DNA from: Acidobacteriota bacterium
Lineage (GTDB): Bacteria; Acidobacteriota; Terriglobia; Terriglobales; Acidobacteriaceae
Length of the DNA stretch: 64,000 nucleotides
Assembly (NCBI GenBank): GCA_021803035.1
Contig: JAJZME010000059.1
Coordinates: forward strand, 62,001-126,000
Direction of reading: 5' to 3'
Shown: one piece after another, positions 45,401 through 54,208 of the stretch
Numbering within the stretch: position 1 is the stretch's first letter
How the letters are laid out: each line of letters opens with the position of its first letter
Made by a program: the position numbers and the translations under genes
Notes under the pieces: generated by a model
The model's database searches: none
What the model was told of the DNA's origin: nothing
The model's input: the letters and a program-made list of their open reading frames with translations, nothing else

Positions 45401-48400
45401 ATGATGAACCGGTATGAAGCCTCGCCGGCGCATTCCGTTCGCGGATCGCGCGGCATCAGGGTCGCTCTCGACTGCGCCGTCACAAAACTGGATATGTCAT
45501 CTCAAATAGCAATCTGTCTTGGCGGAGCCAGGTCACTGCTGCTTGCGGTAATCGGCGCCGCGGTCTTCAGCCTAGCCGCCTGCGGTACCGCGCATGCGGC
45601 GCAGGCAAAGCCAGCGGTTCCCGCCGGGATGCCCGCGGGATGTCCCTGGCTCAACCCCCATCTGCCGATCGCAACACGGGTTGCGATGATTATGCGCAAG
45701 ATGACCATCGGCGAGGAGATCTGGCTGGTCGCAGGCCACGGCACAAGACCGTATGTCGGAAACATAGCTGGGATCCCGGCGCTCTGCATACCGCCGCTCG
45801 GTCTCGAGGATGGGCCGAATGGTGTTGGAGACGGGCTAACCCTTGTCACCAACCTGCCATCAGGCGCGTCGGTCGCCGCAACCTTCTCGCGGAAGCTCGC
45901 CTATGAGTACGGACAGGTTATCGGCGCGGAACAGGCCGCCAAGGGATCAGCCGTGGATCTGGGCCCGACCGTGAATATTGACCGCGACCCGCGCTGGGGC
46001 CGCGAGTTCGAAAGCCTTTCGGAGGATCCGCGGCTGGCAGCGGATCTTGGCGTTGCTGCAATACGCGGCATCCAGATCCAGGGGACCATGGCGCAGGTCA
46101 AGCACTTCGACGCCTACAACCAGGAGACCTATCGCAACACGCCGAAGGATGACGTCATTGTCGGCCAGCGCGCTCTGCATGAGATCTACATGCCGGCTTT
46201 CCGCGCCGCGATTCGCAAGGCGAAGGTTGGCTCGATCATGTGCTCCTATGCGACGGTGAACGGCTATTACAGCTGCCAGAACCATTACCTGCTCACCGGC
46301 GTGCTGCGCGACGAGTGGAATTTCGACGGGTTCGTTACGTCGGATTGGGGGGCGGTTCACAACATCTCGGCGGCCGAGGCCGGCACCAATATGGAGGAGC
46401 CGGGCAACCGCTTCTTCGGCCTGCCGCTGGAGCATGCGGTGACCCAGGGCACGATCTCGCGCGCGGTGCTGAACACGATGGTCGAACCGATTCTCTACGA
46501 GATGTTCCGCTTCAACTTCTACAATCATCCGCCGTCAGGCTCGATCCTCAAGGTGGCGACAACACCGGCGCACCAGGCAATCTCAACCCGCATTGCCGAG
46601 GCCGGCACGGTTCTACTGAAGAACAAGGGCCAACTGCTGCCGCTGGGCACATCCGCAAAGATCGCGGTAATCGGTCCGGCGGCGTCGACGCAGGTCACGT
46701 ATGGGGGCGGCGGCAGCGCCCATGTCATCCCCTCTTCGACGGTCACGCCGCTGGCCGGCATCGAGGCGGTTATGGGCACGCCGAATGTCAGCTACACCCA
46801 GGGTTTGCCAAACAATGCACAACTCACAACGATCCCTGGCGCGGATTTGTCGACGCCCGCCAGCGGCACGAATCGCGGCAGCTCGTATTCCGCGACTCTG
46901 ACGGCGCCGGAAACCGGAACCTACATCCTTGGCCTGGGCCACGGCCACTACCGGCGCACGAGACTCGCCATCAACGGCAGGACGCTGATCAACGCTCCCG
47001 GCGGTTCCGCGGCCGCGACCTATTCGGCTGCCGTTCATCTGAACAAGGGCCAAGCCTATAAGGTGACTCTGGCGTGCGCGCCCAGTAACCTCGTCTGGGC
47101 AACGCCATCGACTGTGCGCGCCACGATTCAACAGGCCGTAAAGGCCGCGCAATCGGCAAAGGTCGCGGTGGTCGTGGTGGCGGACAATACCGAAAGCGAA
47201 GGCTTCGACCGGCCCGATCTGCGCCTGCCTTCGGCGCAGAACGCGCTGGTGAGCGCAGTGGCAAAGGCCAATCCGCATACCGTGGTCGTGATCCAGGCTG
47301 GCGCGCCGATCGTTATGCCGTGGCTCGATCAAGTGGCCGCCGTTCTCGATACCTGGTATCCGGGCCAGACCAACGGCACAGCGCTGGCCAATGTGTTGTT
47401 CGGCAAATTCGATCCGAGCGGTCATCTGCCGGTGACCTTCCCCATGAAACTCGCCGATGCGCCGGCGGCAAGTCCTGCGCGTTTTCCCGGCGTCAACGGC
47501 AAGGTCCATTATTCGGAAGGGCTCTTGGTCGGCTATCGCTGGTATGATGCGAAGCAAATCAAGCCGATGTTCCCCTTTGGCTTCGGCCTGTCCTACACGC
47601 GGTTCCGCTACAGTGATCTTCATCTGAGCCAGTCTGAGGTCGACGGCGTAACCCCGATCCAGGTGAGCGCGCGTGTGACCAATATCGGACACGTGGCGGG
47701 CGCCGATGTCGCTCAGCTTTATCTCGGCATGCCCGCCTCGACCGGTGAGCCGCCGCGCAAGCTGGTTGCCTTTCAGCGCGTCGCGCTGGCGCCCGGCCAG
47801 TCGCAAGTGGTCCATTTCACGATCACGCCGCGCGACGAATGGTGGTGGGGCCAAAGTGGCTGGACCGAAACCGCCGGCGCCTACCAGGTCTATGTTGGCG
47901 ACTCCTCGGCGCTCGTCAACCTGCCACTTACTGCCAGTTACAGGATGGAGACGGCGATCGGCAGCCGGCAGGTAACGGTCTCCGCGCCGAAGACCTTCAA
48001 GCCCGGCACCAGCACGGTCGTCCGCGTCTCGCTCAGCGCTGGCGGCAACGAGACGCTGCATGGAGTGCATTTGAGCCTGCAGGCGCCTGGCGGCTGGCGC
48101 GTAGCGCCGCTTGATGGCACGACACGCAACGAACTTGCGCCGAACGCGATGGCCGCGGCAAAATTTGCAGTGACGCCGCCAACCGGAGCGGTTACGCAGT
48201 ACGTGACCCTCTACGGCACAGCTGATCTCTCGCAAGGCGCCTGCTTGGGCGGTGATACGCATGCAGACGCAAACGGGGCCGGAGGTTCGCGCCGTCACGA
48301 AGGCGGCTCGGCATCCGCCCGTCATCGCCGGGCGATGGGGACTGGTGGGACACGCTGCGGCAGCGTGCGTCGCGACGGCGGCGAGACTGTTCTTCTCGGG

Positions 48401-48457
48401 CCTTTAACTGATCCCGCAGCCAGACAACCGGTCTCTAGCCGGTCAGTTCGGCAATGA
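45401..48457 (+). CDS. GH3 family glycosidase (beta-glucosidase/xylosidase type), aberrant C-terminal tail
   Basis: 1018 codons from the ATG at 45401; an ATG at 45494 would put the signal sequence (LLLAVIGAAVFSLAACGTAHAAQA, with a possible lipobox) at the N-terminus and may be the true start. GH3 N-domain with EDGPNGVGD, DRDPRWGREFESLSEDP and KHFDAYNQET; nucleophile Asp315 in GFVTSDWGAVH. A PA14-like insert lies at about 470-575, then the GH3 C-domain with ADNTESEGFDR, an FnIII-like domain and a NEW3-like domain (850-935). From about residue 942 the sequence becomes Arg/Gly-rich and non-homologous, suggesting readthrough over a deletion or frameshift. The catalytic part is intact. Confidence 0.87.
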   Translation: MMNRYEASPAHSVRGSRGIRVALDCAVTKLDMSSQIAICLGGARSLLLAVIGAAVFSLAACGTAHAAQAKPAVPAGMPAGCPWLNPHLPIATRVAMIMRKMTIGEEIWLVAGHGTRPYVGNIAGIPALCIPPLGLEDGPNGVGDGLTLVTNLPSGASVAATFSRKLAYEYGQVIGAEQAAKGSAVDLGPTVNIDRDPRWGREFESLSEDPRLAADLGVAAIRGIQIQGTMAQVKHFDAYNQETYRNTPKDDVIVGQRALHEIYMPAFRAAIRKAKVGSIMCSYATVNGYYSCQNHYLLTGVLRDEWNFDGFVTSDWGAVHNISAAEAGTNMEEPGNRFFGLPLEHAVTQGTISRAVLNTMVEPILYEMFRFNFYNHPPSGSILKVATTPAHQAISTRIAEAGTVLLKNKGQLLPLGTSAKIAVIGPAASTQVTYGGGGSAHVIPSSTVTPLAGIEAVMGTPNVSYTQGLPNNAQLTTIPGADLSTPASGTNRGSSYSATLTAPETGTYILGLGHGHYRRTRLAINGRTLINAPGGSAAATYSAAVHLNKGQAYKVTLACAPSNLVWATPSTVRATIQQAVKAAQSAKVAVVVVADNTESEGFDRPDLRLPSAQNALVSAVAKANPHTVVVIQAGAPIVMPWLDQVAAVLDTWYPGQTNGTALANVLFGKFDPSGHLPVTFPMKLADAPAASPARFPGVNGKVHYSEGLLVGYRWYDAKQIKPMFPFGFGLSYTRFRYSDLHLSQSEVDGVTPIQVSARVTNIGHVAGADVAQLYLGMPASTGEPPRKLVAFQRVALAPGQSQVVHFTITPRDEWWWGQSGWTETAGAYQVYVGDSSALVNLPLTASYRMETAIGSRQVTVSAPKTFKPGTSTVVRVSLSAGGNETLHGVHLSLQAPGGWRVAPLDGTTRNELAPNAMAAAKFAVTPPTGAVTQYVTLYGTADLSQGACLGGDTHADANGAGGSRRHEGGSASARHRRAMGTGGTRCGSVRRDGGETVLLGPLTDPAARQPVSSRSVRQ

Positions 48458-49322
48458 CCAGATCTCGTTCGGCAGGTTGTGCCCGCAAGGCTGCATTTCC
48501 AAACGTTGATGCCGCCTTTGGGGTCCGGCGCTGAGGCACTGGTGATCGGTGTTGCTGATGAGGTTGCCCGTTAGCGTGTAGTGCCAGTGCTGTGCACTCT
48601 GCGGACGGCAGGCCTGCATAGCCGGCTTGCCATTGGCGACAGCCAGGCAACGGGTCACCGGACGAAGCAGGGCTCTGCGGGCGGTAACCGTCCATCGCTC
48701 CGCGGCGGCGCCTCCGCAAGCTTCAACTGGTCCCGGAGATGCCAGGCAGCGAACGTAACCATCGATCTTTCCTGGATCTTCAGTCAGAGCATTCAACCGG
48801 GCTCCCGCATTAGCGGTGAGCGTGATCGTTCGGGTGCGCGACGGCTTTCCACATTGCGCGGAAGGGTGAATGCGCCAGATGACCGTGTCGTGTGACGCCA
48901 CTTCGGCCTGCAGTGCAGAGGCTGACGATTGCTCCTTGCCGTTCCACAAATCTCTTGTGTCCAGCACGCATCCGGATTGCACCGCAAACCCGAACTCGGC
49001 CGGATGCAGTTCGACCTTGACGGGTGCTTCGCTGCGGTTGAATACTGCTACGGCATCGTCACCGTCAGCCAGCCGTTTGAACAAGACGTCGGTTTTTGGC
49101 GTTCGCTGCACCAGCGTGGCCATTTGACCCAAGGGATCCTGGCCCACCGCGATCACGGCCTTGTTGCCGATGCCAGTCTGGAGTGCCCTGGAAGACCGCC
49201 GGGGCCTCTAAGATGAGGCGATGCCCGGTTGATGTGAGGGCCGCACGATAGGCGGCATAAAGCCTCCGATAGACAACCACTTTGCTACTGCCCTTCGGGA
49301 CGTCCATGTTGCGCACGTCCAA
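48443..49322 (-). pseudogene. GH27 alpha-galactosidase remnant with ricin-type lectin domain
   Basis: The frame 49156-48443 reads VIAVGQDPLGQMATLV and FKRLADGDDAVAVFNRS, typical of the C-terminal half of GH27 alpha-galactosidases, and ends in a ricin-like module (VTRCLAVANGKPAMQAC, then HQCLSAGPQRR). The catalytic N-terminal barrel is absent. Upstream, in another frame up to 49322, only a short piece (VVVYRRLYAAYRAALTSTG) looks related. N-terminal loss, an internal deletion and a frameshift make this a decayed gene. It is convergent with, and abuts, the odd tail of the GH3 gene. Confidence 0.65.
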
Positions 49323-49953
49323 CTTGGCTTAATCCACGCCCCAGGAAGCGAAAAGTTGCGCATCCTGCTCTAAGTGAGCTGCGAGCCCCCCACGACGGCC
49401 ACAGACAGCAAAAGGCGAATGATGGGCGGCAAGAGCTTGCAGCCGATCCGATCAAAACGATAGGGACGAATACGTTGCCGCCGAAACACGAAAGAGTACC
49501 TCCTGGGCCGCCGCACCTGGTTGACGTTTGGCCTTCCTGCGATGGCGTAGCGAATCTGGCAAGAATCCCTACGCTTCAGACAGGCAGTCATAAGGGAAAA
49601 TACCAAGCAAGCGCGTGTATATTTTCTCCTATCATGGAAAATATTCGATAAAGAAGCGTGCATTCTTGTAATTGCTTGCCTTCCCGGGGCGATCTGGCGT
49701 TGATCGCCTGATCCGGGCTGCGCGGAGGATTTGTAACTTGGCGGCAGCTCAGTTCATTCAAGGTCGCCAGAAACGGGTCTTGGAATCAGGACAGAGCACG
49801 ATCCAGGAAATGCAATGGAAGGTTGGGTTGTGGGATGCTACACCAAGGTGCGCGTCGGCTCTGGCGTGTTGGTTTAGCATGGGCCTGTGCAGAGGTTCTC
49901 TAAGACTCTCATTTACGTAAAGTGCTCTTACCTGATTCATCCCCAGGCGGCGC
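49323..49953. other. Gap with no recognisable gene
   Basis: 631 bp. Frames of 60-97 codons exist on both strands (for example 49370-49663 minus) but none matches a family I know or has a good ribosome site. The base composition is less GC-rich than the core genes. Probably decayed sequence. Confidence 0.4.
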
Positions 49954-50796
49954 CTAATTGGCCGCGCGCAATTTCTCCTTTGCAGGAATGCTTTCTCTTC
50001 CTAAAGTGCTCATGCCATTCAACTCCGATGCTGACTCTTCATCCAGATAGACGGTGGCGTCAGGATGACTTCTCAGAATTGTGGCTGGACACGCCGTAGA
50101 AATAGGACTCTCTAACATCTCCTTGACAATTCTCGCTTTACGAGGTCCCGGCACAGACACTATCAGCCTCGGAACGCGTAGTATCGGCGGAATGGTCAGT
50201 GTCAAGGCTCTCCTTGGAACTTCGCCGATCGATTTGAACCACCCCTCTGCCATTTGCTGCTGCCGGCACACCTTGTCTAGAGTAACTACCTTGACATCTC
50301 GGGCATCGTCAAAATCCGCTTCGCCGGGATCATTAAAGGCAAGATGTCCGTTTTCGCCAACCCCCAGCAAGCACAATTGTGGATTGCTCGAGCGCAAGCG
50401 GTTGCCATAGTCGATGCATACCTGGTCAAGATCAGAGGCGGTTCCATCTATTTCAGAAAACTCCTTCATTTGAACGCATGAGGTAAGGTTCTTTTGCAGG
50501 TAATAGCGAAAAGATGCCGGATGGCTTACCGGCAGACCGACATATTCATCAAGATGAAATCCCCTGATCTGACTCCAGGGAAGTCCCGGTAATTGGGTCA
50601 GCACCCGCAATGTAAGGAGTTGAGACACGCCGGTTGCAAAAATGACCCCGATATCGCTTGCCTCCTTACTTAGCGATCGCAAGGTATCAGCCACATAAGT
50701 TGCAGCAGCCGCGGCAGCGGCTGCAGGATCTGGATAAATCTCCAGTTTCAGGTTACCAACCCGCAGTTTGCGGACATTTGCATACGGTATTCCCAT
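49954..50796 (-). CDS. NagB-like glucosamine-6-phosphate deaminase
   Basis: 280 aa of the NagB/RpiA/6PGL fold. FHLDEYVGL carries the ring-opening Asp/Glu region, and GVGENGHLAFNDPGEADF the catalytic His; the Asp that precedes GH in classical NagB (NDGH) is Asn here, as in a common NagB-like subgroup. It should convert glucosamine-6-P to fructose-6-P and ammonia. An Ala-rich stretch near residue 28 is unusual but in frame. It sits beside a LacI-type remnant that may once have controlled it. GC content is lower than in neighbours, consistent with acquisition. Confidence 0.82.
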   Translation of the reverse strand: MGIPYANVRKLRVGNLKLEIYPDPAAAAAAAATYVADTLRSLSKEASDIGVIFATGVSQLLTLRVLTQLPGLPWSQIRGFHLDEYVGLPVSHPASFRYYLQKNLTSCVQMKEFSEIDGTASDLDQVCIDYGNRLRSSNPQLCLLGVGENGHLAFNDPGEADFDDARDVKVVTLDKVCRQQQMAEGWFKSIGEVPRRALTLTIPPILRVPRLIVSVPGPRKARIVKEMLESPISTACPATILRSHPDATVYLDEESASELNGMSTLGRESIPAKEKLRAAN

Positions 50797-50999
50797 GCGG
50801 TCCTTCTTACAGAAGTAAGATGTGTCTTGTCCCCACGCTGCGAGCGAAGCCTATTGAGTGCACAGTCAACTCGCACAACGCTTCAAGTCACTCCTTCTTG
50901 CTATACGCACGCAGAAGACCATAACGCCTGCAAGAGGTCCCAAGCGGTACAGGTGCACGCGGCCGGCAAACAAGCACGCTCAGTTTTATGTTCAAAGTC

Positions 51000-51330
51000 T
51001 CATGAATTAGCAACGCGAACCAATGGTTCAGGAGCCGCATTGTCTCTAAAGGAAGAGAGTGCACGGCACGAATCCCTCTTAATCAGTTCCGTGGGAATAG
51101 TAACACTCTGAGGAGGGAGTGCCGGATCGGCAATGCGGTTGAGAATCATCTCTGCCATCTGCTTGCCTATCTGCTCAGGAAATTCGCGAACGGGGGTTAG
51201 CCGCGGATAAAGAAGCGCGCCAATCGTATCATCACATCCTGCAACACTGATGTCGCCGGGAATCGTCAAGCCTTTATCTCGCACCCCCTTGTAGACGTCG
51301 TGTGGAACTTTGCGGCGGCTTTTGGCGCGG
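51000..51330 (-). pseudogene. LacI-family regulator remnant (C-terminal part)
   Basis: The frame ending at 51000 reads DVYKGVRDKGLTIPGDISVAG, GALLYPRLTPVREFPEQIG and PTELIKRDSC, the conserved C-terminal third of LacI-type effector domains. Upstream of about 51330 (GSRAKSRRK) the homology ends, and no helix-turn-helix is present before the KdpD gene at 51454. A truncated pseudogene at a junction is the best reading. Confidence 0.7.
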
Positions 51331-51453
51331 GATCCAGAGGGAGCCTCGCCATGCCCTTGCAAAGCACAGCTTCCGCCCCAGTCGTGGAAGGCCCGCGGCC
51401 CGTACAAGCCAATAAAAGCCGTTCCCGGCATCCGCAACTTTCGGCCCCGGTTG

Positions 51454-52581
51454 TTAAGTTGTGCGCCGCAGCGGCTTCTGCATCGGCACCACCTGCACGG
51501 TTACATCGCGCACTTCGCTGAGGAAGCGGTTCAGCACCGACCCGTGCAGTAAAATGTCCCAGCGCGAGCGGATGGGCTGCCCGAAGACCACGTGTGAGAT
51601 GTTCTCCTGCTGCGCAAAGCGAATCAGCGCGTTGGACACGTTGCGGTCGGTGAGCGAAACCACCTGCGCGCCCAGATCGCGCGCCATGCGCCGGTATTCT
51701 TCAAGCCGCTGAAAAGCTTCCGGATCGCTGTGCCCTTTGTCGTCCGGCCGTGTCACATACACGACATACCAGTTGGTGGCCAGCCGGCCCGCAATGCGCG
51801 CGCCCACGCGCAGCAGCCGCTCGCTGCCCGGGCGCGTGCTCAGGCAGACCATCACTTTTTCGGGAATCGGCGCCTGTTCCAGCCCCTGGGTACGGCGGTA
51901 CTCCGCGGCGCGGTTGCTTACCTGTTCGGCGGTGACGCGCAGCGCCAGTTCGCGCAGCATGTTCAGGTTGCCTTTGCGGAAAAAGTTGGCCAGCGCCTGT
52001 TCCACTTTTTCCTGGGGATAGATCTTCCCCTGGCGCAGCCGCGTGCGCAGCTCGTCCACCGTCAGATCGATGTTCACCACTTCGTCGGCGCGCTTTAAGA
52101 AGTTGTCGGGAACGGTCTCGCGGATGACGATGTTGGCCGAGCGGTTGACGGCGTCGTTGAGCGTCTCCAGATGCTGAATGTTGACCGCGGTCATGACGTT
52201 GATGCCCGCGTCGAGCAGCTCCAGAACGTCCTCGTAGCGTTTGCGGTTCTTGCTCCCCGGGACGTTGGTGTGGGCCAGCTCGTCCACGATCACGGTGTTG
52301 GGATGGCGGGCCAGAATGGCGTCCACATCCATCTCTTTCAGGTTCACGCCGCGGTAATTGATCACGCGCTGGGGAATGACCTCCAGGTCGCGGATCCGCG
52401 CTTCGGTCTCCTTGCGGCCGTGCGATTCCACAAGGCCGATCACCACGTCGATGCCTTGCTGATGGCGCATCAGGTAGGCATCGTTCAGCATCAGGTAGGT
52501 TTTGCCCACGCCGGCTGCGGCGCCGATGTAAATGCGCAGCTTGGCGGGCTGCGGTTTCTTTTCCAGCGTGATCTCCGCCAT
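51454..52581 (-). CDS. KdpD N-terminal sensor domain plus universal stress domain, without kinase
   Basis: 375 aa. The KdpD N-domain (residues about 13-222) has the Walker A GAAAGVGKTYLML (21-33), ESHGRKETE and VIVDELAHTNVPGSKNRKR. A Usp domain follows (245-370). In ordinary KdpD these precede four membrane helices and a histidine kinase in one chain; here the chain stops and the kinase-like part is a separate gene ending just upstream (3-bp gap). It would sense K+, turgor or cyclic di-AMP in the cytosol. No kdpABC genes lie in the window. Confidence 0.9.
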   Translation of the reverse strand: MAEITLEKKPQPAKLRIYIGAAAGVGKTYLMLNDAYLMRHQQGIDVVIGLVESHGRKETEARIRDLEVIPQRVINYRGVNLKEMDVDAILARHPNTVIVDELAHTNVPGSKNRKRYEDVLELLDAGINVMTAVNIQHLETLNDAVNRSANIVIRETVPDNFLKRADEVVNIDLTVDELRTRLRQGKIYPQEKVEQALANFFRKGNLNMLRELALRVTAEQVSNRAAEYRRTQGLEQAPIPEKVMVCLSTRPGSERLLRVGARIAGRLATNWYVVYVTRPDDKGHSDPEAFQRLEEYRRMARDLGAQVVSLTDRNVSNALIRFAQQENISHVVFGQPIRSRWDILLHGSVLNRFLSEVRDVTVQVVPMQKPLRRTT

Positions 52582-52584
52582 CGT

Positions 52585-53991
52585 TCAGCCCGCCTCTACC
52601 GGGTGATGCACCTCGGTGTTTGTCGCAATGGGCAGGGTGAAACGGAAGGTGGTGCCGTGACCGAGGCGGCTTTCCACGGCAATCTGCCCGCCCAGCGATT
52701 CCACAAGCCGCCGCACCAGAGCCAGCCCCAGGCCCGTGCCGCGCTCCGATGACGTGCTGAAGCGGTCGAAGATCGAGCTCAGCCTCTCGGCCTCAATACC
52801 GCGCCCGGAATCGCGCACTGTGAACTGCACAAAACTCTTGATCTCCTCGGCCGCCAAAAGAATTTCGCCCTCAGGCGGAGTGTACCGCAAGGCATTCGAG
52901 AGCAGATTATCCAGGATGGAGCGCAGCGCGCGGCGGTCGGCGTTGACCGCCGCCAGATCCGCGTAGGCGTTGACTTCCATGCGCACGTGGTTCTTGGCCG
53001 CCTCGTCGCAGTAGCGGTCGCGGGCTTCGCCCAGGGCCTGCAGCGGGCGCAGGCGCTCCAGCTTGAACTCCCGCTTGCCGGTGTCCAGCTCCGCCACTTC
53101 CACCAGGTCGCTCATCAGGTCGTCCAGGTTCTCCGCTTCCTTGCAGGCGGAGGCCGCCAGTTCGGCCTGGAGCGGCCGCAGATCGCCGCCAAAGCCCTGC
53201 GTCAGCGCATAGAGCCCGCGCCGCAACTGCAGTAGCGGATCGCGCAGCTTGCGGCTGGCCACGGCAATGAACTGCGTCTTGAAGCGGTCGGTATCCTGCA
53301 GGGTGGTCACGTCCTCCAGGGTGGTCACGGCGCCCAGCAGGCGGCCTTCCGAGTCGCGCATGGGCGTGGTCCGCAGCCGGTAGCTGCGCTCGCGGTCGCC
53401 GATACGCATGGGCAGCATGGAAGCCTCGCCCTCGGCCGCCACGGCCTTTTGCATGGAGACGGCGTCGCGAATGGCGCTCAGCATCTTGGCTCCGCCGGGG
53501 GTGTTGGCCAGTGCCATGCGGTCGGTCGCCGCTTCCCCCAGCAGTTCGGCCGCGGCCTGGTTCACCCGCAGCACGTGCCCCTTGCCGTCGGTCACGATGA
53601 TGGGCTCGAAGATGGATTGCAGCACCGCGTCGGAAAGCTGAAATTCCATCTGCCGGCGGCCGGCTTCCGTGTCCCGCAGCTCGCGCAGCCGCACCGCAAT
53701 CCGGTTCAGTTCGCTGGCGATGATGCCGAAGTCGTCGTGGCCGCGCAGGCTCACGCGGTGCTCCAGGTTTCCCTGCGCGATGCGGTTCGCGTCGCGGGCC
53801 AGCGTGTGGATGGGCCGCAAAACAAAGTAGATGGTTGCCAGCTCCACCAGCAGCGCGGCCACCACAAAAGTAGTCGCCAATCCGAGCTGCCCGGCCGCCG
53901 CCAGGGTCTTATGGGTGGCAAGCACCAACCCCACCGTCAGGCAGGCAAGCAGGACACAGCCGAGGATCAGACGTTGGGAGAAATTGAGCAT
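52585..53991 (-). CDS. HAMP-PAS sensor histidine-kinase-like protein lacking the phospho-accepting histidine
   Basis: 468 aa: two N-terminal membrane helices (8-30 and 36-58), HAMP (about 58-110), PAS (about 118-230), then a dimerisation helix and an HATPase domain. The ATPase boxes are good: NLLSNALRYTP (362-372), DSGRGI (394-399), IFDRF and GTGLGLALV (418-426). The H-box, usually VSHELRTPL, reads ASRKLRDPL (245-253), so the phosphorylated His is Arg247. It therefore cannot autophosphorylate in the usual way. It may act as a partner or scaffold for the KdpD N-domain protein encoded immediately downstream. Promoter expected in 53992-54208, which holds no gene. Confidence 0.9.
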   Translation of the reverse strand: MLNFSQRLILGCVLLACLTVGLVLATHKTLAAAGQLGLATTFVVAALLVELATIYFVLRPIHTLARDANRIAQGNLEHRVSLRGHDDFGIIASELNRIAVRLRELRDTEAGRRQMEFQLSDAVLQSIFEPIIVTDGKGHVLRVNQAAAELLGEAATDRMALANTPGGAKMLSAIRDAVSMQKAVAAEGEASMLPMRIGDRERSYRLRTTPMRDSEGRLLGAVTTLEDVTTLQDTDRFKTQFIAVASRKLRDPLLQLRRGLYALTQGFGGDLRPLQAELAASACKEAENLDDLMSDLVEVAELDTGKREFKLERLRPLQALGEARDRYCDEAAKNHVRMEVNAYADLAAVNADRRALRSILDNLLSNALRYTPPEGEILLAAEEIKSFVQFTVRDSGRGIEAERLSSIFDRFSTSSERGTGLGLALVRRLVESLGGQIAVESRLGHGTTFRFTLPIATNTEVHHPVEAG

Positions 53992-54208
53992 TGTGCGGTC
54001 CCCATGCCTGGGGGCCTTTCTTCATGTAAAAGTATCCATTTCTATTGTGTAGGGAAGCGGCCCCAGCGCGCAATGCAGTGAGGGCGCAGCGAAGGGCGCA
54101 ACGGGTGCGCCGGGGATTCACAATGTGAGATTCTGCGGCAATCTGAACCTGCGCGCTGCGCCAGCCGCATTTTTCTCCCAGTACCCCAAGGCGCCCTGAT
54201 TCCCGTCC

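Noticed and set aside
46613-48325. 570-codon minus-strand open frame
   Set aside because: Antisense shadow of the GH3 gene, with no family features.
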